Positions 36,294 through 44,349 of a stretch of DNA of 64,000 bases are shown in pieces. Source of the stretch: Peiella sedimenti. Lineage in GTDB: Bacteria > Pseudomonadota > Alphaproteobacteria > Caulobacterales > Caulobacteraceae. A program made the position numbers and the translations under genes. Positions within the stretch are counted from its first letter, which is position 1, and each line of letters starts with the position of its first letter. The stretch spans positions 164,251-228,250 of the forward strand of contig NZ_JAUKTR010000006.1 of NCBI RefSeq assembly GCF_030504955.1. The letters run 5' to 3'. A model generated the notes under the pieces. That model saw nothing but the letters and a program-made list of their open reading frames with translations, was not told the origin of the DNA and made no database searches.

Positions 36294-36850
36294 TGAGACA
36301 GCGGAGGGCTCCAACAGTCCTGGCCGCGCTTATGGCCGGGTGTCTTTTCGCCGTCGCCGTCCGGGCTCAGCAGCCGCCGCCCCTGCCCATGGTGCATCGC
36401 GAGGCGGCTCACGAGCGGCTGGATTTCCTCATCGGCCAACGCGTCTGTAACTTCGAGTACATCATCCGTCGGGCACGCGTCCCGATGGCGGCGGAGGCGA
36501 CGGGGAGCTGGGCTCCAGGCGGCGTCTGGCTGAGCCGCACCTTCACCTACGAGGCGCCCGAGCTCGGCGCGATGTGGGGCCAAGAGATGTTCGCGTACGA
36601 GGCGGGCGCCCAGACCTGGCATCGGTATGTGCTCGATAACCAGGGCCATCGCGTGGTCTCCCAGACGGGCGGCTGGAACGGCGAGGCGCTGGTCTTCCGT
36701 GGCGTACAGACGAACGCGCGCGGGCAGGAGGTGGGTTTTGAAACCCGCTACACACCTCGTGCGGATGGCGGTTATGTCGTTGAATATCTGAATCTCGCCC
36801 GGCCCGAGGCCCCCTTCAACATCGGGACCGAAACGTGCGAGCCGGCGTGA
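36290..36850 (+). CDS. Exported DUF1579-like protein, copy 2
   Basis: A 186-residue protein, ATG 36290 overlapping the previous stop. The signal segment is APTVLAALMAGCLFAVAVRA. The mature chain keeps the family outline but with diverged core (ERLDFLIGQRVCNFEYIIRR, GVWLSRTFTYEAP, YVLDNQGHRVV). It is a paralogue of the genes at 34830 and 36835. Its stop overlaps the start of copy 3 by 16 bases. Confidence 0.75.
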   Translation: MMRQRRAPTVLAALMAGCLFAVAVRAQQPPPLPMVHREAAHERLDFLIGQRVCNFEYIIRRARVPMAAEATGSWAPGGVWLSRTFTYEAPELGAMWGQEMFAYEAGAQTWHRYVLDNQGHRVVSQTGGWNGEALVFRGVQTNARGQEVGFETRYTPRADGGYVVEYLNLARPEAPFNIGTETCEPA

Positions 36851-37347
36851 TCGCGGCTGCTATCGCGCTGCTTGCCGGCCAAGCCGTCGCGCAGACGCCT
36901 CAGCCCTCGGCCTGCGAAGCGCCGGAACATCGCCAGTTCGACTTCTGGATCGGCGAATGGGAGGTCTTCGACCGGACCACCGGCGAGCGCGCAGGGCACA
37001 GCCTGATCGAGCGCCTGTACGGCGGTTGTGTGCTGCGAGAGAACTGGTCCAGCGAGGGCTTTGAGGGGGGCAGTCTGAACGCCTTCTGGAGTGGCGACGG
37101 CCAGTGGCATCAGACCTGGATGGATCAGGCCGGCGCCGTTCGCCACTTCGTCGGCGGCCTTGAGGGTGGGCGCATGACCATGACGGCGCGCCAGCCCGTG
37201 ACCACGGCGCAGGGGGGCGTGAGGTTGGTGCGTCTGACTTTCACGGCGAACCCGGACGGCACGGTGCGGCAGCACTCGGACTTTTCTGATGACGGCGGTG
37301 CGACCTGGCGGCTGCGGTACGATTTCGAGTACCGACCTCTCCGCTAA
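36835..37347 (+). CDS. Exported DUF1579-like protein, copy 3
   Basis: A 170-residue protein with GTG start at 36835 and signal peptide VIAAAIALLAGQAVAQ. Core motifs HRQFDFWIGEWEVFDRTTGE, GGCVLRENWSSEGFEGGS and WHQTWMDQAGAVRHFVGG closely match copy 1 (34830), closer than copy 2 does. The stop overlaps the convergent S41-like gene by four bases. Function unknown; probably periplasmic. Confidence 0.8.
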   Translation: MRAGVIAAAIALLAGQAVAQTPQPSACEAPEHRQFDFWIGEWEVFDRTTGERAGHSLIERLYGGCVLRENWSSEGFEGGSLNAFWSGDGQWHQTWMDQAGAVRHFVGGLEGGRMTMTARQPVTTAQGGVRLVRLTFTANPDGTVRQHSDFSDDGGATWRLRYDFEYRPLR

Positions 37348-38705
37348 CTCCAGAAGGGCGCCCAAGCCGCACGCTGACTGGCGCGGCCGAAGAAGAACAC
37401 GCGATCCTGCGCCAAGTCATCAGCTTGCGCCGCCGTCGTGTGGGTCAGCGCCCACTCCAGCGCCGGATCACGGCCCGCCACGAAGTCGGCGAAGGTGGCG
37501 GGGATTATCTGGTCCGGCATGATCCAGTTGCGTCGGTCCATGGGATAGGAATCGAACCACGGGATCGTCGAGACCATGGCCATCAGGCCTGTGACGCCGC
37601 CCGTCCAGAACTGGGCGTCGCCGTAGTGATTGGGCGCGCCGCCCGTGGGTTCGCCGCCGAAGAGGGCGTAGGTCTCACGCTCGAGACGGGTGGCCAGGTT
37701 CTGGGCGGCCGAAAAGGTGGCTGGGGAGATCAGAACGTAGAGGCCGCCGGGCCGGTTGAAGCGGGACCGCTCCAGCGCCTTGCGCAAGGGTTCGCCCCAG
37801 AAGTTGTCGCCGCCGCCGTTGCGGCGCAGGTCAAGCACGACGCGGGCGGCGGAGGTTGAGTCCATCGCCGCGAGCGCCTGCTGGGAGAATGTACGCATGG
37901 CGTCGTCCCCCTCGCTGTGGGCGTCCATGCCGAGGTAGAGCGCGCCCCGATCCGGCAGGTCGCGCACGAAGTTCACCGCGCCTCCGGAGCGCCACGCCTC
38001 AGGCGGCATGGGCGGCGTGGTGATGGCGGTGCGCTCAGCCTCGGCCAGGAGCGGCAGGGTCACGGCGCCGGCATCGGTTCGCACCTCGACGCCGCCGCTG
38101 GCGTTGATGCCCATGCCCTCCAGGGCTGCAGGCGTGAACATCGTGCCCGCCCAGTTGCGCGCCCAGGCAGGGCTGCCGCACCAGGTTTCCGCCCAACGTC
38201 GCAGCAGGTGGTTGACGTCCTCGCCGCCGATGGCGGTGATCTTTCGGCCTTTCAGCGCCTCGAACTCGACCGTGGCCGAGGTGATGTAGAGGCCGTCAGC
38301 AAAGGGGCGCGCCCGCGCCGGCAGCTGCTTGCCGAAGACGCCGCCCTTCAGCGGGTCGGGCACGCCTGCGAACTCGGGCGGCAGGACCGTGGTGTGGCCA
38401 TCGGCGAACCAGGCGAGACCACGACGCAGCGCCAGCGCATAGGCGCCGTCCGAAAGGTCTCCAGCGTTCCTTTCAAGTGCGCTCCAGTGCGCCAACCAGG
38501 CTGTGTCGGCGACGGCTTCGCGCCCACGGGGATGAGTGGTCTCGGCGAAGCGGCGGAGGCTGGCGGCTTCTTCGGCCCGACTGCCGCCAGGGGCCTGTGG
38601 GCCGGCTGGCGGGGGCTGATGCTGGGCTTGGGCACCGGCAGCATCGGAGGCCCCAGTTGCGAACAGGACGCCGGCGACGCCGGCCAGACTGCGACGGGTC
38701 AACAT
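37344..38705 (-). CDS. S41-family peptidase-like protein, Tat-exported
   Basis: A 453-residue protein; start at ATG 38705 (MLTRRSLAGVAGVLF), a twin-arginine signal with GGGAAGG upstream. After a Gln/Pro/Gly linker comes a large S41-like domain: a PDZ-like segment (about 150-190), then VVLDLRRNGGGDNFWGEPLR, ISPATFSAAQNLATRLERET with the candidate Ser, and LFGGEPTGGAPNHYGDAQ. The Lys of classic C-terminal processing peptidases (GxxTxGK) is absent, so either a different base is used, as in some S41 subfamilies, or it is inactive. Confidence 0.8.
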   Translation of the reverse strand: MLTRRSLAGVAGVLFATGASDAAGAQAQHQPPPAGPQAPGGSRAEEAASLRRFAETTHPRGREAVADTAWLAHWSALERNAGDLSDGAYALALRRGLAWFADGHTTVLPPEFAGVPDPLKGGVFGKQLPARARPFADGLYITSATVEFEALKGRKITAIGGEDVNHLLRRWAETWCGSPAWARNWAGTMFTPAALEGMGINASGGVEVRTDAGAVTLPLLAEAERTAITTPPMPPEAWRSGGAVNFVRDLPDRGALYLGMDAHSEGDDAMRTFSQQALAAMDSTSAARVVLDLRRNGGGDNFWGEPLRKALERSRFNRPGGLYVLISPATFSAAQNLATRLERETYALFGGEPTGGAPNHYGDAQFWTGGVTGLMAMVSTIPWFDSYPMDRRNWIMPDQIIPATFADFVAGRDPALEWALTHTTAAQADDLAQDRVFFFGRASQRAAWAPFWS

Positions 38706-38816
38706 GTCGGAACCTTCCCCTGAAGGCGCCGATTTCCCCCCGGCGCGGGCGCGATCAGGCCGCCCTTGCGCAAGTCGGGTCAACTTACGCTTTGGTCATT
38801 CAGTGTTCGGTGAAGG

Positions 38817-39986
38817 CTATCCGCGCGCCTGCTTCATCAGCCCGGCGAAACGTTCGAACAGATAGTGGCTGTCGTTGGGGCCGGGGCTGGCCTCGGGATG
38901 GTGCTGAACGCTGAACACCGGCCGGTCCTTCAGCGCGATGCCGGCGTTGGTGCCGTCGAACAGGCTGACGTGGGTCTCCTGTACGGCCTCGGGCAGGCTG
39001 TGGCGGTCCACGGTGAAGCCGTGGTTCATGGAGACGATCTCGACCTTGCCGGTCGTCAGATCCTTGACCGGATGATTGGCCCCATGATGGCCCTGCTCCA
39101 TCTTCGTGGTGCGCGCGCCGACGGCCAAGGCCAGCATCTGGTGGCCCAGGCAGATGCCGAAAACCGGCTTGCCGCTGTCGATCAGCTTGCGGATCTCAGG
39201 CACGGCGTATTCGCCCGTGGCGGCAGGGTCGCCCGGGCCGTTGGACAGGACCACGCCGTCGGGATTGCGGGCGAGCACGTCCTCGGCCGGGGTATCGGCG
39301 GGCACCACGGTGATCCGCGCCCCCGTCGAAGCCAGTGAGCGCAGGATGTTGCGTTTCACCCCATAGTCCATAACCACGACCTCGAAGGGGCGATCCTCAG
39401 GCTTGGCGTAGCCCTCGGGCCAGGCCCACAGGCCCTCGTCCCAGGTGAAGGTCTGGCGCGTGGTGGCCTCCTTGGCCAGGTCGAGGCCACTGAGGCCGCT
39501 CCAGCTGCGGGCCTGTTCCGCCAGGGCGGGGATGTCGAAGGCGCCCTGAGCATCATGGGCGATGACCGCGTGCGGCATGCCGGCCTCGCGGATGCGGCGG
39601 GTCAGGGCGCGCGTGTCGATCCCCGCCAGCCCCACGACGCCCCGGCGGCTCATCCAGGCGTTCAGGTCTGAGTCGGCCCGCCAGTTCGCGGGCGGCGTCG
39701 GCAGGCTGCGGAAGATGGCGCCCCGCGCCGCGGTCTCGGCCGCGCCGCCGATCTGTTCGATATCCTCGACGTTCGTGCCGGTATTGCCCTGGTGCGGAAA
39801 GGTGAAGGTGACGATCTGGGCCATGTAGGAGGGGTCGGTCAGGATCTCCTGATAGCCCGTCATGGCGGTGTTGAAGCAGACCTCGCCCGCGGCCTGGCCG
39901 ATCGCGCCGCAGCCGTGCCCAGGAAAGACCGTGCCGTCGGCCAGCACCAGAACGCCGGTGACGCCCTTGGGAAGTTCGATCGTCAT
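38817..39986 (-). CDS. carA: Carbamoyl-phosphate synthase small subunit
   Basis: A 389-residue glutaminase subunit that supplies ammonia to CarB. Start at ATG 39986 ([20 protein letters not shown]) with GAAGGAG upstream; ten upstream codons are excluded. The N-terminal domain has the conserved [20 protein letters not shown]. The class I amidotransferase domain has the nucleophile elbow [15 protein letters not shown] and the His-Glu in [15 protein letters not shown]. Confidence 0.97.
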   Translation of the reverse strand: MTIELPKGVTGVLVLADGTVFPGHGCGAIGQAAGEVCFNTAMTGYQEILTDPSYMAQIVTFTFPHQGNTGTNVEDIEQIGGAAETAARGAIFRSLPTPPANWRADSDLNAWMSRRGVVGLAGIDTRALTRRIREAGMPHAVIAHDAQGAFDIPALAEQARSWSGLSGLDLAKEATTRQTFTWDEGLWAWPEGYAKPEDRPFEVVVMDYGVKRNILRSLASTGARITVVPADTPAEDVLARNPDGVVLSNGPGDPAATGEYAVPEIRKLIDSGKPVFGICLGHQMLALAVGARTTKMEQGHHGANHPVKDLTTGKVEIVSMNHGFTVDRHSLPEAVQETHVSLFDGTNAGIALKDRPVFSVQHHPEASPGPNDSHYLFERFAGLMKQARG

Positions 39987-40028
39987 GGCGTCTCCTTCAG
40001 GGCGAGCGGCGGGCAAACGGCCGTGTAG

Positions 40029-41312
40029 CTAGGGAGATGCGCTCGCGCGGTCAACCTGGACCTTGCGGACATACAGCCACGCGGCGCTGGTCAGGGCGAA
40101 AAACCCGAGCGTGGGCCAAATGTATCCTGACGCGGCCGCCGTTACGGCGGCGATTGCGAAAAGGAGGCCAAGGGCAGCCAGCGCCTTGTCCGCAGGACGG
40201 GCAGACCCACGCCACAGCGAAACGCAACAGAAGGCGTAGACCACCAGCGTCAGCACAGAGGTCACGCCGATCAAGAGGCCGAACTGTTCGCCAAGCGTCG
40301 GCTGGCCCGAGACGATGGCGGCGATGGACATGATGCCTGCGTTCAGAAGCGGGGTCTGGATGGGCGTCTTCTCACCGTGGCCCAGGCCGCTGGGCAGGAA
40401 CCCCTGGCGCGCGCCGGCGCGGGCGGTCTCGCCGCCCAGCATGACCCAGCCCCCAAGGGTGCCGGTGGCCTTGATGACCGCGCAGGCGGCGGCGATGGCG
40501 CCGATTGAGGCGCCGAAGACCTGGGCGATCAGGTCTGCGTAGGGACTTGTAGACCGCGCCAGGTCGGCGACGGGGATCACCCCGAAGATAACGGCCGTGG
40601 CCGCCACGTAGACGGCGGTCGCCAGAGCGACGCCTGAGATGGACGCCAAGCCCACGTCCCTCGCGGGGTTTTTGACCTTGGCCGAGATGGCCGCAGCGCT
40701 CTCAAGTCCCAGATAGGCCCAGAAGATCAGGGCGAGGGACGCGGGCACGCTTTGCGTCAAGGGTTGGCCGGACGGGCTCCACGAGGCGGCGAACAGGTCC
40801 GGGTCGAAGGCGATCACCCCCGCCACGACCGCCACCGCGATCGGCGCCAGGCCGATCAGCAGCGCACCAGCCGCCAGGCCGGCCAGTACGCGGGCGCCGA
40901 GAATGTAGGCGCCGGTGGTCAACCAGATGAGCGCCAGATTGCTGAGCGTGCCGCCTACCGGCGTGCGCAGCGCCGGGAAGAAGAAGGCGAGGTATCCTGT
41001 CGCCGCCACCGCCACCGCCACGTTGCCGATCAGGCAGGCGGCCCAGAAGGCCAGTGACGTCTGGAAGGCGAAGAAGCGTCCCAGCCCGCGCTCGACGAAG
41101 CCCGACAGGCCGTCCGCGCCTGGCATGGCGCGGCCAAGCGCGGCGAAAACCAGGGCCAGTATGACGGCGCCGAAGCCCGCCACCAGCCAGCCCAGGAGGC
41201 TGGAGCTGCCTGTCGACGCGAGCGTAGCGGGCAGCAGGTAGAGGCCCGAGCCGATCATGTTGCCGGCTACTACGAGCCCAGCGAGACCCCAGCCCAGCTT
41301 CTTCACGGTCAT
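40029..41312 (-). CDS. APC-superfamily amino acid/amine permease
   Basis: A 427-residue inner-membrane transporter with about 12 hydrophobic helices, beginning GWGLAGLVVAGNMIGSGLYL, where the unwound GxG of TM1 binds the amine substrate. The AdiC/YjeH type is likely. The substrate cannot be told. It overlaps the Rieske oxygenase stop by four bases, so it is the last gene of an SDR-oxygenase-permease operon and may import that oxygenase's substrate. Confidence 0.88.
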   Translation of the reverse strand: MTVKKLGWGLAGLVVAGNMIGSGLYLLPATLASTGSSSLLGWLVAGFGAVILALVFAALGRAMPGADGLSGFVERGLGRFFAFQTSLAFWAACLIGNVAVAVAATGYLAFFFPALRTPVGGTLSNLALIWLTTGAYILGARVLAGLAAGALLIGLAPIAVAVVAGVIAFDPDLFAASWSPSGQPLTQSVPASLALIFWAYLGLESAAAISAKVKNPARDVGLASISGVALATAVYVAATAVIFGVIPVADLARSTSPYADLIAQVFGASIGAIAAACAVIKATGTLGGWVMLGGETARAGARQGFLPSGLGHGEKTPIQTPLLNAGIMSIAAIVSGQPTLGEQFGLLIGVTSVLTLVVYAFCCVSLWRGSARPADKALAALGLLFAIAAVTAAASGYIWPTLGFFALTSAAWLYVRKVQVDRASASP

Positions 41313-42316
41313 TGATGGATCTCCGCCAGCCGCGCCTGGAACCAGGCGACGGCGGCCTCATGAGTGGGGCTGAGCACCCCCGTATCATAAGCGCCCGCGC
41401 TGAGGTTGGTCTGAACCGCCTCGCAGATCAGGGCGTCCTCCGCCGTGACACGGTCCGAGGCCGCCAGGCTCCCGCCCAGCGCCGCTTCGCCGCCGTCGTT
41501 GAGAAAAAGGTAGTCGAGGCGTGTGCGGCCCGGCCCATCGGGGACCATACGCTCGACCATGGCGCCGTCGCGATAGACGTTGACGGCGAGGTTCGGCCAC
41601 AGCCAGCCCCACACCCCAGCCTGGGGCGTGTCGCGGTCGGCCAGATCGGCCACGGCCTCCTGAACCACGAGATCCCCCTCGACCCTGACCAGGTACTCGG
41701 CGTCCGAAAGCTCTGCCGCCATCTGGGGGTGCACGGTCGCGATGTGATAGCTCTCCAGATAATTCTCGGCGTAGACCTTCCAGTCGCAGCCGATGCGGTG
41801 ACTACGGCGCAGCGCCGGCGACGGAAGATCGAGCCCCTTTGCCGTGAGCAGGCGCTCAAGGGGCTTCACCGTCTCGGCCAGGGGCGGCGCGTCGGGATCA
41901 AGAGTCACGAACACGAGCCCACGCCAGGTCCCCAGCCTGAGCGCCATGAGGCCGAACTCGCGCGGATCAAAACCCTCGGTGGGGCCAAAGCCGACGGCGG
42001 CGCGCAGCCGCCCGTCCAGCGCATAGCGCCATCCGTGGTAGCGGCACGTCAGCTCGGCGCCGCAGTTTCCGCGTTCGCCCTCGACCAGCGGTCCGGCGCG
42101 GTGGCGGCAGACGTTGTGGAAGGCGCGCACCGCGCCCTCCTTGCCGCGTACGGCCATCAAACGATGTCCGGCGATATCGGCGGCGATCCAGTCGCCGGGC
42201 TCCGGCGCCTCGGCCTCATGACCCAGGAAGAGCCAGGCCCGCCCGAAGACATGGACGCGTTCACGGGCATAAGCCTCAGGGTCGCCGTAGAGCCGTGCCG
42301 GAAGGGTCCGCTGCAT
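41309..42316 (-). CDS. Rieske non-haem iron oxygenase, alpha subunit
   Basis: About 335 residues; ATG 42316 (MQRTLPARLYGDPEAYARER) is preferred, though a TTG twelve codons upstream directly follows the previous stop. The Rieske [2Fe-2S] site is CRHRAGPLVEG...CRYHGWRYALDG (Cys-x-His, then Cys-x2-His). The catalytic domain iron site is in YLESYHIATVHPQMAAEL (two His) with a later Asp. The family hydroxylates, demethylates or dealkylates small molecules with an electron-transfer partner, which is not adjacent. Confidence 0.9.
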   Translation of the reverse strand: MQRTLPARLYGDPEAYARERVHVFGRAWLFLGHEAEAPEPGDWIAADIAGHRLMAVRGKEGAVRAFHNVCRHRAGPLVEGERGNCGAELTCRYHGWRYALDGRLRAAVGFGPTEGFDPREFGLMALRLGTWRGLVFVTLDPDAPPLAETVKPLERLLTAKGLDLPSPALRRSHRIGCDWKVYAENYLESYHIATVHPQMAAELSDAEYLVRVEGDLVVQEAVADLADRDTPQAGVWGWLWPNLAVNVYRDGAMVERMVPDGPGRTRLDYLFLNDGGEAALGGSLAASDRVTAEDALICEAVQTNLSAGAYDTGVLSPTHEAAVAWFQARLAEIHQ

Positions 42317-42352
42317 GGCGCTGAGGTGGCGCCACGAGACGCCTCCGGTCAA

Positions 42353-43069
42353 CTAGGCCGGGATGGGTTGGCCGTCCCAGGCATAGCAGCCCCCGGATCG
42401 CTCTGGCGTCAGCCTGTCCATCACCGCGATCAGGCGCTCGGCGGCGAACGCGGGCGTGAACAGCTTCTCGGGCGCGACGCTGCGTTGAAAGGGCTGGGAC
42501 AGCGGCGTGTTCACCGTGCCGGGATGCAGGCCGACGATGACGCCCTGCGGGAGCGTCCGCGCCGCCTCTACCGCCAGGGTGCGGAGAATCTGGTTCAGCG
42601 CGGCCTTGGACGCGCGATAGGCGTGCCAGCCGCCCAGCCGATTGTCGCTAATGCTGCCCACGCGCGCAGACAGGGCCGCCAACACGAACGGCTGATCACG
42701 GTCGACCAGGGGCAGGAAGTGCTTGGCCACCAGCGCAGGCCCAACGCAGTTGATGCGGAAATCTCGGAGCAGGTGGCCCTCATCCAACTCCCGCCAGGAC
42801 CGTTCCGGCCGCCGGCCGCTGTGCAGGACGCCTGTGGCGATCACGACCCGCGCCAGGGAAACGCCCAACCGCTGGATCATTTCGGACGCCTGACCTGCAG
42901 CGTCCGCGATGCTGGCCTCGTCCAGCAGGTCGAGGCGACCGATCTCAATGCCAGGCGCTGGATTGGGCGGCCGGCGCGCGAGGGCCAGCACCGGTCCGCG
43001 CCCGATCAGCTGTTCCGCCATCGCCCCGCCGATGCCGCCGCTTGCTCCAATCACCACTGAAAGGCTCAT
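42353..43069 (-). CDS. Short-chain dehydrogenase/reductase
   Basis: A 238-residue NAD(P)-dependent oxidoreductase with the glycine motif VIGASGGIGGAMAEQL, the NAG-equivalent VIATGVLHSGRR, Ser in LSARVGSISDN and the catalytic YRASKAALNQIL. It resembles the CsgA-like SDR group. It heads a three-gene set with the Rieske oxygenase and permease. The substrate is unknown. Confidence 0.9.
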   Translation of the reverse strand: MSLSVVIGASGGIGGAMAEQLIGRGPVLALARRPPNPAPGIEIGRLDLLDEASIADAAGQASEMIQRLGVSLARVVIATGVLHSGRRPERSWRELDEGHLLRDFRINCVGPALVAKHFLPLVDRDQPFVLAALSARVGSISDNRLGGWHAYRASKAALNQILRTLAVEAARTLPQGVIVGLHPGTVNTPLSQPFQRSVAPEKLFTPAFAAERLIAVMDRLTPERSGGCYAWDGQPIPA

Positions 43070-43140
43070 GGCCGCCCTACGTGAGCCGGGCGTGCGCGGA
43101 TCAGGGTTGCGCCGGCTCCAGGTCTGGGTATGCCCGGGAC

Positions 43141-43854
43141 ATGAGTGCGACTCTGATCACGACCCTTGGCTTGGACGCCGACGATACCCTTTGGCACAAC
43201 GAGACGCTGTTCCGCCTGACGCACCAGCGCTTCTGCGAACTGCTGTCGGACCGCGCCGATCCCGAGGATCTGGAGGCGCGTCTGTCGGCGACAGAGGCTC
43301 GGAATCTGCGGCTCTATGGCTACGGCATAAAGGGCTTCACCCTGTCGATGATCGAGACGGCCATGGAGCTGTGCGACGGCGAAGCCCCGCCGCGCGTCAT
43401 CGCCGAGATTCTGGCGGCGGGCCGCGAGATGCTGTCCCAGCCGGTCGAGCCGCTGCCGGGCGTGACCGAGACTCTAACGGAACTGGCCGCGGACTACCGC
43501 CTCGTGCTGGTGACCAAGGGCGACCTGATGGATCAGGAGAGAAAGCTGGCCGCCTCAGGGTTGGGCGAACTGTTCGCCGCGGTGGAAATCGTCAGCGAGA
43601 AGACGGCGGCGACCTATCGGGCGGTGTTCAGCCGTCATGGAACCGGTCCGGCCCACGCCTGCATGGTCGGGAATTCCATGCGTTCCGACGTGCTGCCGGC
43701 GCTGGAGGCTGGAAGCTGGGCGATCCACATCCCCTATGAGATCACCTGGGCGCATGAGCTGGCCGATCCGCCGCAGGATCATCCACGCTACGCCACGCTT
43801 GAGCGGATCAGCCAGGTCCCTGACTGGCTGAAGGCGGCGGCAATGATCGGCTAG
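43141..43854 (+). CDS. HAD-superfamily hydrolase
   Basis: A 237-residue phosphatase-like protein, ATG 43141. HAD motif I is GLDADDTLWHNETLF (nucleophile Asp), motif II LVTKGDLMDQE, motif III Lys in VEIVSEKTAATY and motif IV CMVGNSMRSDVLPALEAG. A helical cap lies between motifs I and II (about 35-110). The substrate cannot be assigned. The stop overlaps the reverse-strand small gene by four bases. Confidence 0.9.
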   Translation: MSATLITTLGLDADDTLWHNETLFRLTHQRFCELLSDRADPEDLEARLSATEARNLRLYGYGIKGFTLSMIETAMELCDGEAPPRVIAEILAAGREMLSQPVEPLPGVTETLTELAADYRLVLVTKGDLMDQERKLAASGLGELFAAVEIVSEKTAATYRAVFSRHGTGPAHACMVGNSMRSDVLPALEAGSWAIHIPYEITWAHELADPPQDHPRYATLERISQVPDWLKAAAMIG

Positions 43855-44183
43855 GGGAGGGCGGGGAAGGCGTCCGTCTCGCGCAGGGCCGCCGCCTTGG
43901 CCAGGGCCACCGGGCAGGCTGATTTCCAGTAGCGGGCGTCTTCCAGCCGCTCGGCCGCCTCACGCTCCAGGGCGCGGAGGCGCCGGGCGGCGGCGTTCGA
44001 CAACAGGCGCGCGTGCAGGGCGCGGGCGCTCAGCGACTCGATTCGCGGCGATCCTGGTGTGGCCACGGGGTCGGGGCCGGAGGGGAGGACGGCGCTCTCT
44101 TTCAGAGGGGAAATGAACATGGTCTTCAGTCTCTTGGCCGAATGCTTCGCTTCTGCGGGCAGTCTGGCCGGGCGTGTCGTCAT
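43851..44183 (-). CDS. Small helical hypothetical protein
   Basis: A frame of 110 residues from ATG 44183, with CCAGGA just upstream; an internal ATG at 44120 (MFISPLKESAVL) is an alternative start. The C-terminal half (about 50-100) is an Ala/Arg/Glu-rich helix pair (LHARLLSNAAARRLRALERE). No family recognised. It lies between a HAD hydrolase gene and dnaG and could be lineage-specific. Confidence 0.5.
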   Translation of the reverse strand: MTTRPARLPAEAKHSAKRLKTMFISPLKESAVLPSGPDPVATPGSPRIESLSARALHARLLSNAAARRLRALEREAAERLEDARYWKSACPVALAKAAALRETDAFPALP

Positions 44184-44195
44184 TCCTGGACGTAG

Positions 44196-44218
44196 TTAAC
44201 CACAGGCCCTGTGGATAG
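44196..44218. promoter_or_regulatory. Inverted pair of DnaA-box-like 9-mers upstream of dnaG
   Basis: TTAACCACA (44196-44204) and TGTGGATAG (44210-44218) each differ by one base from the DnaA box TTATCCACA or its complement, and face each other inside the palindrome CCACAGG-C-CCTGTGG (44200-44214). They lie about 135 bases before the dnaG start. A second inverted repeat, TTATGGC...GCCATAA (44258-44277), lies between. DnaA control of dnaG is a hypothesis. Confidence 0.4.
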
Positions 44219-44349
44219 TTCCTTCGAGCGGCGGAATTACGTCGTATATTCCATGGATTATGGCTAAGGCGCCATAAGGGTTAACGTGCGGCTGGGGACG
44301 GTCGGCGCCAAGGCTCGCGCCCACGGCGGCCGGCGGATAGAAGAGGGCC

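Noticed and set aside
37344..37347. Regulatory meaning of the 4-base convergent overlap between the DUF1579-like and S41-like genes
   Set aside because: Convergent 4-base overlaps at stop codons recur in this window (28352-28355, 43851-43854) and look like simple compaction.
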